From NCBI RefSeq assembly GCF_023520895.1, contig NZ_CP026029.1:6014001-6078000 (forward strand): a stretch of DNA of 64,000 nucleotides, given 5' to 3'. The position numbers were made by a program, and so were the translations under genes. This document shows positions 56,028 through 64,000 of this stretch, piece after piece. The number at the start of each line of letters is the position of its first letter. The first letter of the stretch is position 1. The stretch comes from Paenibacillus sp. PK3_47. Its GTDB lineage: Bacteria > Bacillota > Bacilli > Paenibacillales > Paenibacillaceae. Under the pieces are notes generated by a model. The model searched no databases. It was not told the origin of the DNA and saw nothing but the letters and a program-made list of their open reading frames with translations.

Positions 56028-56255
56028 ATGGCTAAACCGGATAACCGGGCAGATAACGTGGAGCATTTGCAGCAAAGCATCCAGAACACCCAGCAAAACT
56101 TGCATGAGGCAGAGGAATATTTGAATGAATTTTCCTCTGAAATCAGCAGCCGCGAGCGGGAAGAAATCGAAGATAAGAACGAACGCCGCAAGCGCAGCAT
56201 CGAAGGCTTCCGTGCGGAAGTCAAAGACGAAGCGGCTCATTCCCGGGAAAGCTGA
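56028..56255 (+). CDS. tlp: Small acid-soluble spore protein Tlp
   Basis: 75 residues from ATG 56028 (AGGAGG eight bases before). MAKPDNRADNVEHLQQSIQN is the Tlp signature, followed by EAEEYLNEFSSEISSREREE and KNERRKRSIEGFRAEVKDEA. Tlp is made in the forespore and found in the spore core. Highly charged, helical, no cysteine. This is the clearest sign that the organism forms endospores. Terminator after it. Confidence 0.93.
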   Translation: MAKPDNRADNVEHLQQSIQNTQQNLHEAEEYLNEFSSEISSREREEIEDKNERRKRSIEGFRAEVKDEAAHSRES

Positions 56256-56295
56256 GTGACGTTCACCCGGATATAAGGGGTAGTTGGTTTCTGGC

Positions 56296-56344
56296 AGAGA
56301 CTTAGGAGACATGATGTCGATGTCACTAAGTCTCTCTCTTTTTA
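56296..56344 (+). terminator. Terminator after tlp
   Basis: AGAGACTTAG, a 20-nt loop, CTAAGTCTCT and a T-rich tail. Confidence 0.75.
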
Positions 56345-56378
56345 AATATCAGGTTAAGATTTGCAGCAACTATAAGTT

Positions 56379-56477
56379 TTAATCCTTGATTTTAGTGATT
56401 TTTTGGACTGACACTTGAGCTGGAAATGAATCATTACTTGCTGTAAAGGATACTTCAATTACTTCACCTTTTTTATA
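56379..56477 (-). pseudogene. Possible C-terminal remnant of a DUF3221-type lipoprotein
   Basis: The minus strand encodes KKGEVIEVSFTASNDSFPAQ then VSVQKITKIKD and a stop at 56379-56381, with a stop just upstream as well. The phrase with 'SFPAQV..I..IK' resembles the end of small OB-fold lipoproteins. At 32 codons this could be chance. The rest of 56345-56624 is AT-rich with nothing else recognised. Confidence 0.3.
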
Positions 56478-56624
56478 TTAATCCTCTGAAATGTACTGTT
56501 TTTTTTGCAGCATGGACTTTTCCCCTTAGAATATAAATTACGACCCCGCTATAACGTTCTTTATTTACTTTATAATACCGGCTTTACGGTCTTAATAACC
56601 TTATAATCAGACTATACAACAAGC

Positions 56625-56638
56625 ATAACACGTGTTAT
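56625..56638. promoter_or_regulatory. LacI-type operator upstream of the regulator gene
   Basis: Perfect palindrome ATAACACGTGTTAT, 21 bp before the LacI-family gene. The same palindrome recurs before the mannosidase genes, so the regulator probably controls both. Confidence 0.8.
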
Positions 56639-56658
56639 ATTAACCCTGAGGTGCTTTT

Positions 56659-57708
56659 ATGGGCAAAAAAAGAGTGACCAGCCACGATGTGGCGAAGCTG
56701 GCCGGGGTATCCCGGAGCGTAGTATCTGCTGTGCTGAACAATACTCCGGGAATCGGAGTCAGCGTGGAGACACGCGAAACGGTGCTGGCGGCGATCCAGG
56801 AGCTTAATTATCATGTGGATGCCCAGGCGCGCAGCATGAAGACAGGCCGCAGCATGACACTTGCAGCTTACGGCGACACCCGCCATCCGCTGTTCATGCG
56901 GCTGCTTGAGGGGATGCAGCGGGAATGTGAGGCAAGAGGCTATCATATTCTGCTCTGCTCCCCGGGACACAGGCAAACCGGTGAAGGGCGGGATGAGCTG
57001 CTGGGCCTGTACCATCAGCGGAAGATTGACGGTATTGTTACCCTGGACAGCACGAGCTACCGCAATGAAGAATGGGCGGCCAAAGTTAAAGAATCCGGCG
57101 TACCTTATGTCTCCGTGGAGGGCTACGCCGGGACCGGAGGCATCTTTTCTGTGCTCGCCGATTACAAGGGCAGTGTAGAAATGGCGCTGGACTATTTGTA
57201 TGCTGGAAAGACATCCATTACTGAAGCTCCGGTATATGCTGATGTGTTTCATCACTCAACAGCAGGGCAGGCAATCTGGGCAGAAGAGAACCGCAAAAAT
57301 GCATATACAGAATGGTGTCTGAAGCATGGGATGCAGCCTGTAATCTCACGTCATGAAGAAAGAGAAGGGCGGGTAGATTGGCTCGAATGGCTGAGGGATC
57401 TGCAAAGTGACGGAGGCACGCTGCCCCCTGTACTGGTTAACTGGTCCAGTGCTGTGCCGGATTTATACCGGGCAGCTCACCGGTTAGGCCTGCGCATAGG
57501 TGATCAGCTGCGGATTATGGCTGCGGACAACACCATTCAGGGACACCGCCTGAGTCTGCCTTCCTTGAGCTGTGTAGAAATCCCCTATGTTGGCATGGGT
57601 GAAGAGGCTGTACGCTGTGTACTCAACCAGCTGGAGCAGGGTCCGGGAACGGAAAGGCCGGCCAAGCTGTGGCTGCCGGCGATTCTGCGGCCGGGGGAAA
57701 GCGCGTAA
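56659..57708 (+). CDS. LacI-family regulator of the alpha-mannosidase operon
   Basis: 349 residues. Helix-turn-helix KRVTSHDVAKLAGVSRSVVS with AVLNNTPGIGVSVETRETVLAAIQELNYHVD, then an effector domain (MTLAAYGDTRHPLFMRLLEG, IDGIVTLDS, YVSVEGYAG, RIMAADNTIQGHRLSLPSLS). Palindromes ATAACACGTGTTAT lie before this gene and before the mannosidase genes, implying autoregulation and control of that operon. The ligand is likely a mannose-containing sugar, by context only. Confidence 0.9.
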   Translation: MGKKRVTSHDVAKLAGVSRSVVSAVLNNTPGIGVSVETRETVLAAIQELNYHVDAQARSMKTGRSMTLAAYGDTRHPLFMRLLEGMQRECEARGYHILLCSPGHRQTGEGRDELLGLYHQRKIDGIVTLDSTSYRNEEWAAKVKESGVPYVSVEGYAGTGGIFSVLADYKGSVEMALDYLYAGKTSITEAPVYADVFHHSTAGQAIWAEENRKNAYTEWCLKHGMQPVISRHEEREGRVDWLEWLRDLQSDGGTLPPVLVNWSSAVPDLYRAAHRLGLRIGDQLRIMAADNTIQGHRLSLPSLSCVEIPYVGMGEEAVRCVLNQLEQGPGTERPAKLWLPAILRPGESA

Positions 57709-57833
57709 TTGAAGCAGCTGAAGAAGAAATGCAGTTTATGGGTTTGTTAGATTATAAGATGTGCCAAATGCTTGAGGTTCGGCAGAAGTCAGAAACGGCA
57801 TGCCCCGCAAGGAGCAGCCGCTTCTTTTTTACC

Positions 57834-57851
57834 ATATAACACGTGTTATAT
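57834..57851. promoter_or_regulatory. LacI-type operator before the mannosidase operon
   Basis: Perfect 18-bp palindrome ATATAACACGTGTTATAT ending 16 bp before the mannosidase start. It overlaps the region where the ribosome binding site AGGAGGAG begins. Confidence 0.85.
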
Positions 57852-57867
57852 TAAGGAGGAGAAATGA

Positions 57868-60800
57868 ATGTTTTGGACTGAGGAGAAGCTGGGCGCACGT
57901 ATTAAAGAACTGGAAGTATATCGTTACCGGGAAGCTATCCGTCTTGAAGAGTGGCAGGGCTGGGAGGATGCCGAAGGTGCTAACGGGGAGTATCCGCAGT
58001 TGGGGGAGGGCGGTAAGGCTTACCGTCTGGGAGATTACTGGACTGGGCGTGACGCTTATTTATGGCTGCACCATAAAATTCTGATTCCTGCGGACTGGCA
58101 GGGCAGAAAGATTGTCGGACGTTTTGACTTTGGCCGGACCGGGGGCGGTAATAACAGCGGATTCGAGTCTCTGCTGTTCCTGAACGGCAAGCCGTACCAG
58201 GGTGTGGACTCCAACCACCAGGAAGTCTTTCTGGAGGAGGAGACAGCCGGACAGACGGTGGACTTCACATTCCGTCTTTGGTCCGGACTGGAGGGCGGCG
58301 GCCTGCCGGTCCCTCAGGAGCACCGGCTGAAAGTAGCAGAGCTGGCCTGTCTGGATGAGGCTGCTGACGATCTCTATTACACCGGGCGCGCTGTCCTCGG
58401 AGTCAGTAAGCAGCTGCCGGAGAATCAGCCGCTGAAGCAGGAGCTGCTGACAGCACTCAATCAGGCATTTAACCAGCTGGACTGGTCGAAGCCCGGCAGC
58501 GCTGTTTTTTATGCTTCTGTAGCCGAGGCTGACGAGCTTTTGCGTTCCCGCCTCGGTGAAATGAAGCAGGAGCATCCTGTAACCGTTACCGCAGTCGGGC
58601 ACACACATATTGATGTGGCCTGGCTGTGGCGGCTGACCCACACGAGGGAAAAATCAGCCCGTTCCTTCTCCACAGTGCTGCGGCTGATGAAGCAGTTCCC
58701 GGAATATATTTTTCTGCAGACCCAGCCGCAGCTGTATGAGTATATTAAGCACGATTATCCGGAAATCTACGCTGAAATCGCAGAACGTGTAGAAGAGGGC
58801 CGATGGGAAGCCGGCGGTGCAATGTGGCTCGAAGCGGACTGCAACCTGACCAGCGGGGAGTCACTTGTCCGCCAGATTTTGTACGGCACCAAGTTCTTCC
58901 GTGACGAGTTTGGCGTGGAATGCAAATATCTGTGGCTGCCGGATGTGTTCGGCTACAGCTGGGCACTGCCGCAGATTTTGCGGAAATCAGGGATTGATAC
59001 CTTTATGACGACCAAAATCAGCTGGAGCCAGTTCAACCGGCTGCCGCATGATACGTTCCGGTGGAGAGGGATTGACGGCAGCGAGGTGCTGACCCACTTC
59101 ATAACGACTCCGGAGGGACCTGAATCCAGCGCCTGGTATTATACGTACAATGGCCTGATTGAGCCTTTTTCTGTCCAGGGAATTTGGGACCAGTACAGGG
59201 ACAAAAATCTGAACCGTGAGCTGCTGCTGTCCTACGGCTACGGTGACGGCGGCGGCGGGGTCAACCGGGAGATGCTTGAAATGCGCCGCCGTCTGGACAG
59301 TATCCCGGGGGTGCCTAACGTGAAGACAGGGCGGGCTGATGAATATTTTGAACGGTTAAACGAGAGGATCAGCCGCACGGATGAATATGTCCACACCTGG
59401 GACGGGGAGCTGTATCTGGAATATCACAGGGGGACTTATACGAGCCAGGCCTACAACAAACGGATGAACCGGAAGCTGGAGCTGCTGTACCGTGAAGCCG
59501 AATGGCTCCAGGTGCTGCTGGCCGCTGAGTCCGGGGGCTTTACACAATATCCGGCGCAGGAGCTGTACGAAGGCTGGAAAATCATCCTGCGCAACCAGTT
59601 CCATGATATTATTCCGGGCTCCTCTATCCGGGAGGTGTATGAGGATGCACGGAACGAATATGCGGAAGCGGAGCGGCTGGGCTTACAGGCTGCGGATGCT
59701 GCTGTTGCTGGACTTGTTAGTGCCGCCGGCGGCGGTGAGGATACAAAAGAATACACAGTATTCAACGGGGCTTCTTTTAACCGGGCAGGATTGGTATCTG
59801 TGGCCTGCAGGGATCAGGCAGCGAAGGAATGGAGAGACAGCAGCGGGGCAGTTCTTCCATCCCAGCGAATGGGGGAAGAGTGGCTTATTGAAGTGCCTCC
59901 GGTTCCGATGATGGGGACGGCAGGAATTACAGCTGCAGCTGCAGAAACAAACGGGCAGGCTGTTCCGTTTACTTGGCAGGATTCGGTACTGGCCACACCT
60001 TTTTATATACTCGAATGGAATGAATCCGGACAACTCACACGTATTTATGATCATTCCGCAGAGCGTGAGGTATTGGCAGAAGGTGAGCGCGGCAACGTCT
60101 TCCAGGTTTTTGAGGATAAACCGAAGATGTTCGATGCCTGGGATATTGATCTGTTTTATCAGGAGAAAATGCGCGAAATAACAGATCTTCAATCCGTGGA
60201 GCTGATTGCATGCGGTCCTTTGGCTGCGGTACTGGAGTTCACATGGCGGTATATGGATTCCACGATCATTCAAAAGATAAAGGTATACGCCGCAAGCCGC
60301 CGGATTGATTTTGAGACCCGGGCCGACTGGCATGAACAGCATCAGCTGCTGAAGACAGCTTTTCCAGTGGCAGTGAGATCAACGGAAGCTACCTATGATA
60401 TCCAGTTCGGGAATGTAAAACGTCCTACGCACTGGAATACCAGCTGGGATTATGCGCGGTTTGAGAGCGTCGGTCACCAGTGGGCGGATTTATCGGAGCG
60501 CGGATATGGGGTGAGCCTGCTTAACGACTGCAAATACGGCTACGATATCAAGGATAATGTCATGCGTTTATCGCTGATCAAATCCGCAACTGCACCGGAC
60601 TGGAATGCCGATCAGGGAGAACATCTGTTTACTTACGCCCTGCTGCCGCATATTGGAGATTGGGTCGCCGGAGGTACTGTCGAGGAAGCCTGGGCACTTA
60701 ATAATCCCCTCCGTGCGGTACAGGGCAAAACCTCCGGTAATGAAGGCAAATCACTGATTACGGTTAACCAGTCCAATATCGCCATAGATGCGGTCAAATT

Positions 60801-61017
60801 GTCTGAACAGGGAGACGGCTTCATCGTCCGGCTGCATGAATTCACGGGAAGCCGCAGCACAGTCAGTCTGGGCAGTCATTATAACCTGGATTCCTGGCAG
60901 CTGTGCGATATGATGGAGCGTCCGCTGGAAGAAGCCCGTCAGGGGAGAGAGTGTAGTCATGAATTTAAACCGTATGAAATCTGCACTTTTTTGGTTAAAT
61001 TCACCAGTCAACAATAA
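57868..61017 (+). CDS. GH38 alpha-mannosidase 1
   Basis: 1049 residues. GH38 catalytic barrel with the zinc-binding VGHTHIDVAWLWRLTHTREK (about H245), nucleophile aspartate in YLWLPDVFGYSWALP (about D358), SYGYGDGGGGVNREML and LRNQFHDIIPGSSIREVYED (zinc histidine about 578). The N-terminal 230 residues and the C-terminal 450 are beta-rich, ending in SLLNDCKYGYDIKDN and TYALLPHIGDW. Cytoplasmic (no signal). It releases mannose from alpha-mannosides. AAGGAGGAGAAATGA precedes the ATG. First gene of a two-mannosidase operon. Confidence 0.94.
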   Translation: MFWTEEKLGARIKELEVYRYREAIRLEEWQGWEDAEGANGEYPQLGEGGKAYRLGDYWTGRDAYLWLHHKILIPADWQGRKIVGRFDFGRTGGGNNSGFESLLFLNGKPYQGVDSNHQEVFLEEETAGQTVDFTFRLWSGLEGGGLPVPQEHRLKVAELACLDEAADDLYYTGRAVLGVSKQLPENQPLKQELLTALNQAFNQLDWSKPGSAVFYASVAEADELLRSRLGEMKQEHPVTVTAVGHTHIDVAWLWRLTHTREKSARSFSTVLRLMKQFPEYIFLQTQPQLYEYIKHDYPEIYAEIAERVEEGRWEAGGAMWLEADCNLTSGESLVRQILYGTKFFRDEFGVECKYLWLPDVFGYSWALPQILRKSGIDTFMTTKISWSQFNRLPHDTFRWRGIDGSEVLTHFITTPEGPESSAWYYTYNGLIEPFSVQGIWDQYRDKNLNRELLLSYGYGDGGGGVNREMLEMRRRLDSIPGVPNVKTGRADEYFERLNERISRTDEYVHTWDGELYLEYHRGTYTSQAYNKRMNRKLELLYREAEWLQVLLAAESGGFTQYPAQELYEGWKIILRNQFHDIIPGSSIREVYEDARNEYAEAERLGLQAADAAVAGLVSAAGGGEDTKEYTVFNGASFNRAGLVSVACRDQAAKEWRDSSGAVLPSQRMGEEWLIEVPPVPMMGTAGITAAAAETNGQAVPFTWQDSVLATPFYILEWNESGQLTRIYDHSAEREVLAEGERGNVFQVFEDKPKMFDAWDIDLFYQEKMREITDLQSVELIACGPLAAVLEFTWRYMDSTIIQKIKVYAASRRIDFETRADWHEQHQLLKTAFPVAVRSTEATYDIQFGNVKRPTHWNTSWDYARFESVGHQWADLSERGYGVSLLNDCKYGYDIKDNVMRLSLIKSATAPDWNADQGEHLFTYALLPHIGDWVAGGTVEEAWALNNPLRAVQGKTSGNEGKSLITVNQSNIAIDAVKLSEQGDGFIVRLHEFTGSRSTVSLGSHYNLDSWQLCDMMERPLEEARQGRECSHEFKPYEICTFLVKFTSQQ

Positions 61018-61031
61018 AGGGAGGCAGGATT

Positions 61032-64000
61032 ATGCCGCTGGGTAGACGGACGGAACGGCTGCTTCATGAGCTGAAGAATCTTTTTATAGTGGAAAGTCTT
61101 GAAATCAGGGATTGGTCGCTGCAAAGGGCGTTCTATGCAGATGAAGATGAATATGAGTTTGCAGAAGGCACGGAGACGGTATCGCCGGGTCACCTGCAGA
61201 GCAGGATCAGGGAAACCCTGTTTCTGAAAAAGACCCTGGACATTCCGGAGATCTGGCGCGGCAAAGCAACGGGTATTATGTTCAAGGCGGGAGGTGAAGG
61301 GCTGCTGTCCGTCAACGGTGTCCCTTACCATGGACTGGATAAGAACCGGAGCTATATTCCGCTGTCCGCCGGGCTGGCTGCATCGGCTACGCTTGATCTG
61401 CATGTCGAGCTGTATCATGTGCCGCCGCTTCCGGTAGACCCGCTCAACGGGCAGGTGGATCATGTTCCGCCGCCGGTTGATTTTCAGGATGCCAGGCTGG
61501 TGATCCTTAACAAGCGGGCAGAAAGCCTTTATTTCACAGTGAAGCTCTGCCATGATACAGCGATTCTGCTCCCCGCAGGTGGCATCGAACGCAGCCGTCT
61601 GGAAACGGCACTCGAAGCAGCCCTTGCGTTCCTGAGCGGTCAGGATGCTGCCGGAAGGCCGTTTTTGGCTGATGAAGCAAGGCTTGTGGAAGCAGAGGAG
61701 CGGCTGACAGCTGATCTGAATGCATCCAGAGCAGGCCAGCCGCCAGGTATTGCGGGCACCATGCACATGGTTGGGCAGTCGCACATTGATCTGGCCTGGC
61801 TGTGGCCGCTTAAGGAAACGGTCCGCAAGGCCAGCCGTACTTTTTCTACCGTAATCACGCTGATGGAGCAGTATGAGCATTACCGTTATTCACAGAGCCA
61901 GCCTCAGCTGTACGATTATGTGAAGCGGCATGATCCGGAGCTGTACGCCAGCATTAAGAAACGGATTGCGGAAGGACGCTGGGAGCTGGTCGGCGGGATG
62001 TGGGTGGAGCCGGATCTCAACATTCCTTCAGGTGAATCCCTGGTGAGGCAGCTGCTGTACGGGCGGGCCTTCTATGACCGGGAATTCGGCAAAAACTCAC
62101 GGGTAGAGTGGCTCCCGGATACCTTTGGATACTGCGCCTCGCTGCCGCAGCTGCTGAAGAAGTCCGGTGTGGACTATTTCATGACTACCAAAATGAACTG
62201 GAACGATACGAACAGGTTCCCTTATGATCTTTTTTACTGGCAGGGGATTGACGGCACCAAGGTGCTGTCCTATCTGAATCACGGTCTGAATGAGGATACG
62301 GCTCCGGCCGATGTGTCTGAACACTGGAACAGCTTCCGGCAGAAAAAAGTCCATCCCGAGCAAATGCTGCTGTACGGTTACGGGGACGGGGGCGGCGGTG
62401 TTACGCGTGAAATGCTGGAGACTGTGGAACGATCCGGCAGCCTGCCGGGACTGCCGGGCAGCCGGTTCAGCACTGCGCATGAGTTCTTTGACGGAATCAG
62501 GGACGCTGCGCCGCCGCTTCCGGTCTGGTCGGGAGATATGTATCTGGAGCTGCATAGAGGAACCTATACAACCCACGGGCAGAATAAGCGGTGGAACCGG
62601 AAAGCCGAAGCGCTCTACCGGGAGACGGAAATCTGGAACACGCTGTCGTATCTCTCAGGTGCTGCGGAACTTGCAGAATGCGCGAGTACACAGCACGGAG
62701 AGCTGCAGGAAGGCTGGAACCTGCTGCTGCTGAACCAGTTCCATGACATCATACCGGGAACTTCCATTCCGGAGGTATATGTTAAGTCGAAGTCACATTA
62801 CGAAGAAATATTCGGGCGCGGAGAACGGGTGCGTGCTGCTGTATTGAACCGTCTTGAAAAGTCCATAGATACCCAAGGTGAGGGCATACCGGTCATTCTG
62901 TTCAACAGCCTGTCCTGGGAGCGCCGGGATGCTGCCGCATTGACTGGAGGCAAAGAGCTTACAGGCCTGCTTCCTTATGATGATCAAGGGGTTCTTTTGC
63001 CTTCCGATCTGCTTCCGTACAAGGACGGTTACGCCATGTATATCTCTGCAGGTACTGTGCCTTCAATGGGATACCGGACCGTATGGCTGAGGCCTGAACC
63101 ATCCGCCGGTTCATGCAGCCATGCGGGTGGCCAGGCAGCGGGGACCTTGGAACAGGCTGAAGAGCGCGCTTTGCCCGTTTCCGTACCGGAGCAATGGGAG
63201 ACCGCTCATTACCGGCTTGCCTTCGATACTGAAGGACGCATTGTATCCTGGCTGGATAAGAGCTGCGGGCGTGAGCTGGTTGAAGCGGGCGGAGCAGCCA
63301 ATCATCTGCAGCTGTTCCACGACCGTCCGACGGTCTGGGATGCCTGGGATATCGATCCGCATTTCGGGGAGCAGCCGGCTGCGGAAGCCGTACTGCTCTC
63401 AAGCGAGGTTCTGCTCCAGGGCCAGACCCGGGATGTGCTGCGGATGTCCTGGCAGCTGAATCACTCTTTGATCGAGCAGCAGATTATTTTCCACCGGGAT
63501 TCACGGCGTGTCGATTTTGAGACCCGGGTGGACTGGCGCGAGGAACATAAGCTGCTCAAGGCTGCTTTTCCTGTACAAATTCTATCATCCAAGGCTGTCT
63601 ACGAGATTCCGTTTGGCAGCATCGAACGGCCGACTCATACGAATACAAGCTGGGAACAGGCGCAGTTGGAGGTATGCGGACACCGCTGGGCCGATCTGTC
63701 TGAGGGAGGGTATGGCGTCAGCCTGCTGAACGACTGCAAATACGGCTATGACATCAAAGGAAATACACTGCGCCTGTCACTGCTCCGTGCTCCCCGCTGG
63801 CCGGATTCCTCTACTGATATAGGGATTCATGAGTTTACGTATTCGCTTTTGCCTCATCAGGGGGACTGGCGGGAGGGAGGCGTTGTACGGGAAGGCTTTG
63901 TGCTCAACCAGCCGCTGTATGCGCATATTGCAGAGGCACATGACGGAGTCATGCCGTCCAGCCGTTCCCTGCTGGAATTGAAGGGCAATCATACGATCAT
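61032..64000 (+). CDS. GH38 alpha-mannosidase 2, 3' end outside window
   Basis: The frame is open from ATG 61032 to the last base (989 codons seen). It begins 15 bp after mannosidase 1, with GGGAGG upstream. GH38 motifs: VGQSHIDLAWLWPLKETVRK (about H251), WLPDTFGYCASLP (about D363), YGYGDGGGGVTREML, LLNQFHDIIPGTSIPEVY (about H571), and late NDCKYGYDIKGN. N-terminal 150 residues differ from the first enzyme, and the two proteins are paralogues rather than a recent duplication. Having both suggests two linkage specificities for mannan or glycan degradation. Confidence 0.94.
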   Translation, partial: MPLGRRTERLLHELKNLFIVESLEIRDWSLQRAFYADEDEYEFAEGTETVSPGHLQSRIRETLFLKKTLDIPEIWRGKATGIMFKAGGEGLLSVNGVPYHGLDKNRSYIPLSAGLAASATLDLHVELYHVPPLPVDPLNGQVDHVPPPVDFQDARLVILNKRAESLYFTVKLCHDTAILLPAGGIERSRLETALEAALAFLSGQDAAGRPFLADEARLVEAEERLTADLNASRAGQPPGIAGTMHMVGQSHIDLAWLWPLKETVRKASRTFSTVITLMEQYEHYRYSQSQPQLYDYVKRHDPELYASIKKRIAEGRWELVGGMWVEPDLNIPSGESLVRQLLYGRAFYDREFGKNSRVEWLPDTFGYCASLPQLLKKSGVDYFMTTKMNWNDTNRFPYDLFYWQGIDGTKVLSYLNHGLNEDTAPADVSEHWNSFRQKKVHPEQMLLYGYGDGGGGVTREMLETVERSGSLPGLPGSRFSTAHEFFDGIRDAAPPLPVWSGDMYLELHRGTYTTHGQNKRWNRKAEALYRETEIWNTLSYLSGAAELAECASTQHGELQEGWNLLLLNQFHDIIPGTSIPEVYVKSKSHYEEIFGRGERVRAAVLNRLEKSIDTQGEGIPVILFNSLSWERRDAAALTGGKELTGLLPYDDQGVLLPSDLLPYKDGYAMYISAGTVPSMGYRTVWLRPEPSAGSCSHAGGQAAGTLEQAEERALPVSVPEQWETAHYRLAFDTEGRIVSWLDKSCGRELVEAGGAANHLQLFHDRPTVWDAWDIDPHFGEQPAAEAVLLSSEVLLQGQTRDVLRMSWQLNHSLIEQQIIFHRDSRRVDFETRVDWREEHKLLKAAFPVQILSSKAVYEIPFGSIERPTHTNTSWEQAQLEVCGHRWADLSEGGYGVSLLNDCKYGYDIKGNTLRLSLLRAPRWPDSSTDIGIHEFTYSLLPHQGDWREGGVVREGFVLNQPLYAHIAEAHDGVMPSSRSLLELKGNHTI

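Noticed and set aside
57868..64000. Two GH38 genes as a recent tandem duplication
   Set aside because: Catalytic motifs align but the N-terminal 150 residues and much of the rest differ strongly, so they are old paralogues.

Overview
The window is ordinary chromosome from a spore-forming, carbohydrate-degrading Gram-positive bacterium, most likely a Paenibacillus. The evidence is the ykkC/ykkD-type SMR pair, a treA-treP-treR operon, a small acid-soluble spore protein (Tlp), strong AGGAGG ribosome binding sites with frequent TTG/GTG starts, many sugar hydrolases paired with LacI/GntR regulators, and an IS1182-type insertion sequence remnant. No rRNA, tRNA, CRISPR array or prophage was seen.

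Layout: 1-2.3 kb, the 3' part of an allophanate hydrolase, then a 52-bp tandem repeat array. 2.3-6.2 kb, two drug-efflux modules, each divergent from its regulator (SMR pair with MerR; MFS with TetR), around a small membrane protein. 6.3-11.8 kb, manganese catalase, a one-membrane-segment LTA-synthase-like enzyme, a frameshifted erythromycin esterase, a lipoprotein and a Cys/Met-metabolism PLP enzyme. 11.8-20.1 kb, a GH13 maltodextrin hydrolase, a frameshifted VOC gene, two more tandem arrays (51-bp pitch) and the trehalose operon. 20.2-25.4 kb, a soluble chemotaxis-type receptor, Ku, DUF2188, DUF4386 and a MalT-like LuxR regulator. 25.5-36.2 kb, the Kdp potassium-uptake locus. 36.2-45.9 kb, LOG protein, cupin, a large prenyl-synthase fusion, an Lsa-type ABC-F gene with a long leader, a PAS-GGDEF-EAL-PilZ protein and ArsB. 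46-51.4 kb, the decayed IS, an ECF sigma/anti-sigma pair, LysE and AraC genes and a cyclase-family hydrolase. 52-64 kb, a sugar island: GH8 exo-oligoxylanase, GH1 6-phospho-beta-glucosidase divergent from a LacI regulator, Tlp, and a second LacI regulator followed by two GH38 alpha-mannosidases (the last runs off the end).

The Kdp locus is the most unusual coding region. A complete kdpD-kdpE pair is followed by a terminator, then a 36-codon gene, kdpF, kdpA, kdpB, kdpC, and a 768-residue protein made of two head-to-tail copies of the KdpD N-terminal (ATPase plus USP) module with no kinase. The first copy has lost the Walker B glutamate. A motif shared upstream of kdpD and of the kdpF operon is a candidate KdpE site.

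The most unusual non-coding signal is a set of intergenic short dyads repeated at close to five helical turns. There are three unrelated tandem arrays (52 bp x 8, 51 bp x 5, 51 bp x about 11). There is also a dispersed element found at three places, built from 21-bp dyads (TAACGGACC-N3-GGTCCGTTA) whose starts are spaced 50, 62 and 50 bp. Its outer dyads are inverted relative to each other, so the whole element is roughly palindromic. I know of no description of this architecture, but could not search for one.
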